This document shows positions 56,723-64,000 of a DNA stretch of 64,000 nt, piece after piece. Where the stretch lies: positions 103,077,519 through 103,141,518 of the forward strand of contig NC_090739.1 of the NCBI RefSeq assembly GCF_036898095.1. The letters run 5' to 3'. Origin of the DNA: Palaemon carinicauda. Lineage: Eukaryota > Arthropoda > Malacostraca > Decapoda > Palaemonidae. The notes below the pieces were generated by a model, which saw nothing but the letters and a program-made list of their open reading frames with translations, did no database searches and had not been told where the DNA came from. The position numbers and the translations under genes are program-made. Position 1 is the first letter of the stretch; each line of letters opens with the position of its first letter.

Positions 56723-58586
56723 CTCTGCTAGAGCCTCTACCTTTGGGACGAAAGGTAGTCGTCTGTTGCTCGAAAGCAGGGGTGAAAACCGGTGACTGGG
56801 ACAAGACCGGTTGGGTGACCAGCTGAAAGGTCTGCTGTGGCTGAGCAGCCACTTGGGGAGTAGCGGGTCCCGGAAACTGCCGTCTCTGTTGACGTTGCTG
56901 GGGTTTTGGCTTGGAGGATTTCCTCTTAGGTTGAGGGCCGTCGTCCTGAGAGGGTTTCCTCTTCTTCGACATGCCCCACTTGTGGAGAAGGTTCCTGTTC
57001 TCCGTTGCGGCCTTGTCGGTGATCTCTTTCACAAGGGCAGAGGGAAAGAGGTGGTTACCCCAGATGTTGGAGGAAATCAGCCTCCGGGGTTCGTGTCTCA
57101 CTGTGGCACTTGAGAACACGAATTCACGACAGGCTCTCCGAGCCTTCATGAAGCTGTACAAGTCCTTAACTAAAGTCGCCAAATGCGTTTTGGCGAGCAC
57201 CATGTAGTGGTCGGGGACTCTAGTGTCACCGGCCATGACGTCAAGCTGTACCTGGAGGGACATGGATGCGGCGAGCCTTTCCTTCGTGTCTTGTTCCCGA
57301 CGAAGGAGATGGTCATTAAGTTTCGGGAGGTCTTCGTTAAACTGACGTCCAGCAACGTCAGGATCTAGTTTTCCCACCACGAAAGTATGCTGGATATCTT
57401 TCCAGGGTCGAACATCGGGGGGAGTAACCAGGGAGAAGGGTCTGCACTCCTCCAGTGCAGGGCAAGGTTTCCCTTCTTCCACTGCCTTGTGTACCGCAGC
57501 GAAGGCCTTTTCCATGAAGGGGAGGATCGCATCATCTGGTGCGACGTAGGTAGGGTGCTTCTTGCTTAGCGCCGGAAGCTTTGAGCAGGTAAAACCCCTA
57601 CTTTTAAAAGCGTTGGCCAGCATAGCCTGGGCCTTCGGGAGATCGAACACTATCACCTCCTTAGGTTCGGTCTCTTCTTTAGAGGCAGGTTCGGATCGAA
57701 GCCGGACGTAACAGTCCGGATAAGCCTCAAAACTCGGGAAGAACTCCACTTCTTCCAGGGCAACCGAGCCGACCTTCTCACTGACGAAGATCCTGCCCTT
57801 TGCGATAGGCATATGCTCAGCATACCTCCAGGGGTTGGCGTGTAAGCATGCCGGGAGGTCCTTAACCGAAATCCTTTTCGGCTCCTTGGAACTTCCCATG
57901 GTCCTGATGTATTCGTGTGTTTCACGGAGTTTCTTGTCCATAAGAGCTTCGAGCATACGGAACATCTCCTGGGCGCTGGTTGGGATGGGGTCCGGGGTGG
58001 CGGAGGTAGACGGGAGAGATACTTCCGTCGGTGTAGGAGTTGGGGCGGTGGTGGAAGGCGGAGCGACCTCTTGCTCTGACTCGGCTTATTCCACTTGGTC
58101 CTCCTCATAGTCCAATTCCTTGGCCATGAGGTTCCTCTCCGTTGTCTCCGACACCTCCGACATACGCTCCGCGTTGTCGGTATCCAGGCAACACTCGTGC
58201 ATGGACTGGGCCATGACAACATCGGGTTCCACCGTGATCTGGACGGTGGGGATCTGATCCTTGGGAACCACAGAGTCTGGGGATGCCTTTGGGAACAGTA
58301 AGGCCCTCAAGTCTTCAGTGGCAAGGTACGGTCCAGTGGCGTTCTTCTGGAAGCCACGCACCCATTTGCGTAGCTTCTCTCGAGAAGTGTCCCTAACCTC
58401 CGCTGAGGGAGGGTTATTGAACGCCTCGACCAGGCGTTCCTGGCAGACCGTACAGTTCTGCGGGTCCCAAAACTTCAGATCACCTCTCTTGTTGGAACAA
58501 GGGGCGTGAGTCCTACACACCGTGTGCCCATAAAAGTGCCGGCGCTTCACTCCACAGAAGCCGTGGTCGCACTTCACGTGCTCCTC
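56625..58586 (-). pseudogene. DIRS-C gag, one nonsense codon
   Basis: Begins immediately after a splice-acceptor-like CTCTTTCTCTAACAG (AG at 58587-58588) with no ATG upstream in this exon. A Cys/His cluster (KCDHGFCGVK, HTVCRTHAPC) is followed by WDPQNCTVCQERL, the acidic LDYEEDQVE, then TAA at 58086-58088 where copy A has a Tyr codon (TAC). Open again from there: MLEALMDKKLRET, WRYAEHMPIAKGRI, FEAYPDCYVRLRSEPASKEE, VGKLDPDVAGRQFNEDL, SSNIWGNHLF, and an Arg/Gly-rich tail (GRGGRGASGRGSKP). About 653 codons in total. One substitution makes it a pseudogene, unless the stop is read through. Confidence 0.88.
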
Positions 58587-61253
58587 CTGTTAGAGAAAGA
58601 GAACATGAGTATGGGGGAGTCATAAGAATGACTTCTATTCTAAAGTTAAATATTAAAGGATTAATCTTTAACTTAATATTAAGTGGTATAAACAATGTGA
58701 TGTTCAGAGAATGGGCGGAAAAGAAGGAGATAGACACATACTCCGTGTAACCCGCCCGGCTGGTTACCGTAACCTTATCCATAGGCAATTTGTTGTGACT
58801 GAGGGCACAGGACAGAATTCGACATAGAATGCCAGGAAGGCAGTGGGAATTCTAATGGGAATTGCCAAGGATATAAAACTGGGACTGAGGCCACTCAGAC
58901 CATAGAATTGGGAACGTATTAGATCCCATAGGGTAACGGTTTCCGGCAACCAGCCGTGCTAAGATACACACAGCATGCTGGAAATCTGTGATATGCAAGA
59001 AGACAGCATGGTTACTAATAGAACGGTAAGATAATACCTATCTATTTATGTAATCAAACCATCTGGTTGCAATGTGGGGCTATCAGCATGAGATGATAGC
59101 TAGTAGAAGGGGTGCAAGTCGCTTTGACGCCTCCGGAAGGCCCCGGCAGACCGGCGGCACGCCGGAGGCCGCTCCAGCAGAGTTTCTGGCATTAGGGAAG
59201 ACAATTATATAAGTCAGGGGTAATACCAGGATGGCGGCCGCGGGATAACGGCGGCACACCGGCGGCACGCCGGCGGCTCCGGCAGCCGAATGTTGCCGGC
59301 TTGGTGACAGGGACAAGGATGGGTTATAGCAGAACCGGACTGCCGGCAGTGGATGCCGGCACTCCGGGGGCCGGACCGGTGGACGGACGACCGAAGCTAT
59401 GAGGTAAGAGGGAAGGCCATCGGCTGGACGCCGACGGGAGGCGGCAGTCCCCCGGCACACGGAGGACTGGCGGCCCAGGGGGCAAGGGATTTGTCACCAA
59501 GGTTGGGAGGTGGGTATCACCGACAGGGGAGGCGGCAAGGGACCGGCACCAGGATAGTGAAAGAGACAGAGGGAGGGATGCAGGGGTACGGCCACGGACC
59601 CCAAGACATCCCACCTGAGTGGGTGTACCCATGATAGAGGCTAGCCCTATCACCCAGAAGCAGGGGCCGCAGACGGCCGGGAGCCAGGGTAGCCCAAGGG
59701 AGGGCTAGGGAACACCCAAGAGGGGGAGAACCCCTGTGGACAAAATGCATCAAGTGGCTAACCCCATAGGACACTATGAAGGGTATATGTACCAGAGCGG
59801 ACTGCACACAGGAGCTCAAGGTAGTCCTATCACTCCACCCTAAGGAGGAGTTGTAGGACAGGGGACAGATGGGTATAGACTAACCTAAGTATAGGCTAGG
59901 CCATACAAGAGATAGGTGGGGAGGGGAGAAGAAGAAGGGTCTTCTATGGAGGAGGCTCTGTACCAAAGCGGCCACTAAGGAAGGGAGGACGCTCCCTAGC
60001 CTAAGGTAAGGCAGCCTGTCTGAGAACGGTGCATGGGTATCGTTTCAGCAAGGCACAGAACTAACTCCCCCCAAGCCTAACCTAGAGCAGGGATGTTACA
60101 CCCTGAACTAGGAAGGATGGAAGACGTATCGCTATTGCAGGAAAGGTCAGAGACCTAGCCCCAGCAATAGAGGAAGGACATGCCGTTCCTCATTCTCGGA
60201 CGCAACCCTAAGGGGGGGTCATTCCCTTAGGGAGGACAGAGAAGCGATATATACTCTGATATGAGCTTGATCCCCTTACGTGGTAGGGGGAGCAAGACTA
60301 CACAGAGGGGATGCCCTAAGGCAGGGGATGAAGGAAGCATATAGGGGTCCTACTTGTAGGTTAGGTTAGAAAGGCACACTATCTAACCTATCCCCTATAT
60401 GGTCCCTGAAGGCGAAAACACTTGCATCACAGTCAACAGTATTGTAAAATAATGCCACTATCTTCATAACTAAACCTAGAATCACTGAAATATATCATGC
60501 ATGAACACTGATGTTAGGCGCTCTGGCCTAGGGGCTAGACTAGCGAACTGGTATGGGGTCAGATGATGACCGATAACAAGGTGTCAAAACACGATATATA
60601 AAGTTCCTAGCTATGAAGACTAAATAACTAATAGTATCGATTAGTTAATGAGGACGGAAAACGCTGTTGAGGCTAGCTAAATAAGGCATGCAAAACAACA
60701 GCGACGCCATAAAATGGCGGGTCCGGTCGAGGCACAGCTCTGCCACAAAACATAAAATATCTCGAAAAGTAAAAGTTACTTTACGGTCAGAGCTTATTTA
60801 AACAATACTGGTACCTTGTACTCAACTTTCCAGAAGAAGGCGAGGCCGAGGGTAGAGACATGACTAAGATGCAAGTCGATAAGATACGCACAGGGAAAAA
60901 TCCGACTAGTAAGGCAAGCTACTAAGCAAAGGATAAGGACGGACGTGACGTCATTTAGCAATGGCGCCCGTTTGTTTACGTCTCGAGTACCAAAAGTAGC
61001 CACGAACGAGATTAGCTGTGGAACGGCTCCCCAGCTATTCTCCGCCCCTACACATCGAAGTGTTAACTCTATGTGGGGTGTAGATAGCTATGTGGCGCGT
61101 TAATACATGCGTCCCCTGTTGATATACGATGTCTTAAAGGGAAACCTTTAGGATACTCGCTCCAGAAGTTAGAATTCTGTGATAACCTGTGGTTAAATTC
61201 TCTGGGAATATTTAGTAGTTAAATACCCAAGGAAGCTACCAAAAAGGAACCTT
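58587..61253 (-). other. DIRS-C leader with putative intron
   Basis: A 2.7-kb non-coding leader homologous in blocks to that of copy A. GCCGGC/GCCGGCGG words are dense at 59100-59560. The position matching the possible donor of A reads GATGCAAGTG near 60430 (a GC donor if used). The distal 350 bp (60900-61250) is nearly the same as the interior of the 529-bp derivative. Confidence 0.55.
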
Positions 61254-62079
61254 CCATCAGGACGCCATGGCTTGAGCCCAAAAAGTTGCCTTATCAGGCT
61301 TAGGACCTGCCAGAAGGCATGTTCGGATTCTTGCTGTTCTCCTCCCTGCGGGCTGGCAGCTAAGTCTCCTGCCCCATGGATCTCTTCCTGGGGTGACACG
61401 TGGACATTACCCCGGGTAGTCGTGGGTTCCTGACGAATCCTTGCAGAGGATTTAGGGACGGTCTTGGAGTCCTTGGATTCCCTCCTGGGAGGGATACAGG
61501 ATCCCAACAACGAGGTTCGAGGGGCCCCTTCCTCACGAGATGATTCTCCTGCATGAAGCGAAGTCTCCCCCCTGGTGCCGAGGGGAAGACTACCGCCCCA
61601 CTGGACTCACCTGAGGACGGAAAGGCCTCGTCCACGGTAGAAGGAGAAAGCACTCGTGCAGGAGAATGGACCTTCGCGACCGACCTCTTGGGAACCAACT
61701 TCGCCCTGGGGGAAGTCACCACGAAGTCCACTCCTCTTTTTCTCTTCAGCGTAGGAGAGACAGCCGTTGGTTTGTTACCCTGGTCGGCGAGTGCTGGTTT
61801 CATAACCCTCACTAACGCCCGTGCCAGAGGACCAAACCAAGTCTGTTGCTCCAAGGACACAGAGTCCGAAATCCTCGCTAAAGGGAAAGGGATCGGGCGA
61901 TCCTTTGGAGTGGACACCACGGTACCTGCCTGAAAAGAAGGTGGGGAAGAATGATGTACTAACCTCTCCTCGTCCTGCAATACCAACCTGTGTTTGTGTG
62001 GAGGTGATCCCGAGTGCCGTCTAGGAACACGCGTTCCTGCTGCTACCACCGGCTGCGGAATTCGCCGCGAACGATGGTC

Positions 62080-62475
62080 GCGCGAGGGCGAATGGTCGCG
62101 CGAGAGCGCGGGCGCGCAAGTGGATGATCGCGGGGGGGGCGCAGGCGAGCGGTCGCGCTGGGGCGCAGGCGAATGATTGCGCGGGCGCACGGGCGCGCAG
62201 GCGAATGATCGCGCGGGCGCGCAGGCGAGCGGTCGCGCGGGCGCGCAGGCGAGCGGTCGCGCGGGCGCGCATGCGAGCGGTCGCGCGGGGCGCGCAGGCG
62301 AGCGGTCGCGCGGGCGCGCAAGCGACCGGTCGCGCGGGCGCGCGGGCGCGCGGGCGCGCAGGCGAGCTGTCGCGCGGGCGCGCAGGCGAGCGGTCGCGCG
62401 AGCACGCAGGCGAGCAGTCGCGCGGGCACGCAGGCGAGCGGTCGCGCGGGCGCGCAGGCGAGCGGGCGCGAGGGT
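62080..62475. repeat. 24-bp GC-rich coding minisatellite, about 16 units
   Basis: GCGGGCGCGCAGGCGAGCGG plus TCGC recurs. The period is 24 bp (8 codons), so expansions keep the gag frame and read RDRSPARP on the minus strand. B1 carries only a few such units (28556-28640). Confidence 0.9.
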
Positions 62476-62656
62476 GGGCAGGTGAATGAACGCGTGACCG
62501 AGGCGGCGAACGCAAGCGTTGGCGCGATGGCGAGGAAACGCGCTGCCGCGTGGGTGAGGAAGACTGCTGGCGATGTAGATCCACAGGCGATCGAGGATTA
62601 GCTGGTGAGCGCAGACGCGCAGGTTGGCGATGGCGCGTTGTGGCATGTCGACGCAT

Positions 62657-62925
62657 TGGCGAGCGATGGCGAGCAGCATGCGCAGGTGGGCGATCGCGCG
62701 ATGGTGAGCAGCATGCGCAGGTGGGCGATCGCGCGATGGCGAGCGATGGCGAGCAGCATGCGCAGGTGGGCATTCGCGGGATGGCGAGCGATGGCGAGCA
62801 GCATGCGCAGGTGGGCGATGGCGCGATGGCGAGCGATGGCGAGCAACATGCGCAGGTGGGCAATCGCGGGATGGCGAGCGATGGCGAGCAACATGCGCAG
62901 GTGGGCGATCACGCGATGATGAGCT
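62657..62925. repeat. 45-bp coding minisatellite, about six units
   Basis: GAGCAGCATGCGCAGGTGGG followed by CGATsGCGCGATGGCGAGCGATGGC recurs every 45 bp, with one shorter unit near 62702. Reads as a 15-residue repeat (RHRSPSRDRPPAHAA) in one minus-strand frame. Confidence 0.9.
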
Positions 62926-64000
62926 AGTAGCTAGCGAACCATGTTCCTTCAGAAGGGTTGGAGAACGTTGGCGCGCCGGCTGTAACACATGCGGGCGATC
63001 CGGAGATCGCCGAGAGACAGGTGATCGCTGACGCGTAGAACGCTGTTGAATAGGCGATACTAAAATCACCTGTGCGCGCTGGCGAGCAGGTTAACGCTGG
63101 CGAGCAGGTGATCACTGGCGCGTAGGTGATCGCTGGCGAGTCGGAGATCGCTGGCGAGCAGAAGGTCGACGCGTGTCCTGTGAAAGGACAGGTGGCGCGG
63201 CGAGGGCAGGTGGCGCGGCGAGGGCAGGTGGCGCGGCGCGTTCACGAGCAGGAACTGGGAGATCGCTGGCGCGTTGGCGAACATGTGCTTTTGACACACG
63301 CGCAGCACGATGTTGCGTAGCCACAGGATCAGGCAGATGGTGAGCAGGGAGTTCAGCAGGAACTGTAGGATGGTCAGAGACCGCAGGGCGATGGTCCTCA
63401 AATGAGCGCTGACGCTCATTAGAGAGCTGACGAGCAGGAGAGCGCTGGCGAGGAGGGCAAACATCAGGAGAGCGCCGACGAGCAGGTGAGCGTCGGCGAG
63501 CAGGAGAGTCTTGACGAGGAGATCGCCGACGAGCAGGAGAGCGCTGACGATCAGGAGAGCACTGACGATCAGGAGAGCGCCTGTGCGCTAGCACTGCTTG
63601 TGGAAGGGAAGGATCCCTTAGCCCCGAAGGGACCGTTGCCCGTTGGGTGACGAGTTCTCCAGAAGGCGAAGATCTGGCAGGAATTGGTGAACGGTCTGCA
63701 GAGAGGTTCAAGGAAGACGGAGCTGTAGGTTGAGGCTGACGAGGAGAGTCCCCCTCGGGGGATGAAGACCCAAAAAGGCACCTCTTAACCCCCATGTAAT
63801 GGGAAGGGAGGCCCTTGCGGCGTAGCGGACGGTGAGCCTTACGGCGGAGGTGGCCTCGGGGGAGATCGTCGGGACCATCGGTCCTCCGAAGGGTAGTCTC
63901 CGTCAAAGCACTACCCTCAGAAGGAAGCTGAGCAGCAGCAGAGACCGAAGGACTCACTTCCCCCTTCGAAGGATGTACGGAAGGGGGAGGAGAGCCTTTA

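Larger units (their letters stand above)
52951..61284 (-). mobile_element. DIRS-type retrotransposon copy C, near full length
   Basis: An 8.33-kb copy of the group A family in reverse orientation, with a perfect 31-bp inverted repeat (52951-52981 and 61254-61284). Order on the minus strand: leader, gag (58586-56625), RT-RNase H-Dam-like (56722-54785), YR (56624-53814), 3' region. It has one nonsense codon in gag and one in YR; RT-RNase H is intact. It is inserted in the gag of B2, at the outer edge of the 529-bp derivative. Confidence 0.93.
48039..64000 (-). mobile_element. DIRS-type retrotransposon copy B2, interrupted and running off the right edge
   Basis: The 3' terminus at 48039 begins TCATTTGTTCCGTAACCG, the inverted form of the 5' terminus of B1. 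Reading leftwards on the minus strand: gag N-terminal half (64000-61285), insertion of element C (61284-52951) plus the 529-bp derivative (52951-52423), gag C-terminal half (52422-51495), RT-RNase H-Dam-like (51476-49423), YR (49540-48554), 3' region. Joining the gag at RQL/NGL across the insertion matches the continuous gag fragment in B3. Frameshifts and stops make it inactive. The 5' end lies beyond the window. Confidence 0.85.
61285..64000 (-). pseudogene. DIRS group B gag, N-terminal half (B2), with expanded RS repeats
   Basis: Runs in from beyond the right edge, so the N-terminal Cys cluster seen in B1 is not visible. Reading leftwards: TDGPDDLPRGHLRRKAHRP, GSSSPEGDSPRQPQ, RATVPSGLRDPS, then hexapeptide RS repeats (RRSPDRQCSPDRQRSPARR), a 45-bp repeat block (RHRSPSRDRPPAHAA), a 24-bp block (RDRSPARP), VDFVVTSPRAKLVPKRSV, IPPRRESKDSKTVPKSS and ESEHAFWQVLSLIRQ, where element C interrupts it at 61284. 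Several frame changes occur between open segments (near 63110, 62020-63070 and 61400), so it is not expressible as one protein. Block order is the same as in B1 and B3. Confidence 0.8.

Noticed and set aside
62657..62925. CRISPR-like array (regular 45-bp repeats)
   Set aside because: Units are contiguous without unique spacers, lie inside a retroelement gag and the genome is eukaryotic.
62021..63115. Several overlapping Arg/Ala/Pro-rich frames on both strands
   Set aside because: GC-rich gag minisatellites lack stop codons in most frames. Only the RS-type minus-strand frame matches gag blocks in other copies.
1..64000. tRNA or rRNA genes
   Set aside because: I saw no tRNA B-box-like GGTTCGAATCC with a matching cloverleaf and no conserved rRNA segment. 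A tRNAscan-SE run would be decisive.

Overview
This is eukaryotic, probably arthropod and most likely decapod crustacean DNA. The inference rests on a very AT-rich background, dense GA, TA, AAT and CA microsatellites, and several families of DIRS-type tyrosine-recombinase retrotransposons next to RTE-like LINE, Tigger and TTAA-target DNA transposon sequence. There is no operon structure, no bacterial gene and no rRNA or tRNA gene that I can recognise. Nearly everything recognisable is mobile or repetitive DNA. Only two weak candidate host exons are proposed, at 5474-5730 (+) and 25476-25598 (-), so the window is probably intergenic or deep intronic.

Left part (1-27 kb): a decayed RTE-like LINE (940-3180, -), small duplications, GA tracts, a 29-bp minisatellite (11275-12145), a 46-bp array, and a two-level nest. 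A TTAA-flanked, Kolobok-like DNA transposon (14095-19651) carries a complete Tigger/pogo transposon (14276-18205) whose 626-aa transposase is intact. The host element keeps one 201-aa Cys-containing ORF. Then come AT-rich DNA, a dispersed repeat with an AAT tail and a 570-bp CA/TA array.

Right part (27-64 kb): a graveyard of DIRS retroelements of two groups. Group B has a gag with an N-terminal Cys cluster and Arg-Ser hexapeptide repeats. It is present as an internally deleted copy B1 (27380-31007, -), a decayed copy B3 (about 32789-36890, -) and a longer copy B2 (48039 to beyond the right edge, -). Group A is present as two near full-length copies with inverted terminal repeats: A (39474-47710, +) and C (52951-61284, -). 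C, together with a 529-bp short derivative (52423-52951), sits inside the gag of B2 and splits it.

The intended product set of a group A element is Gag, RT-RNase H-Dam-like methyltransferase, and a tyrosine recombinase (YR) that integrates circular cDNA. Each copy has its own stops or frameshifts; the only intact long retroelement frame is RT-RNase H of copy C. The most interesting features are the extensive dual-frame coding of RT and YR kept open in both group A copies, with the YR frame directly following the Gag UGA; a conserved splice acceptor before gag; RS-repeat Gags expanded differently in each group B copy; copy-specific matching of the two terminal repeats; and a 20-bp quasi-palindrome next to three DIRS termini. 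No previously undescribed system can be claimed from sequence alone.
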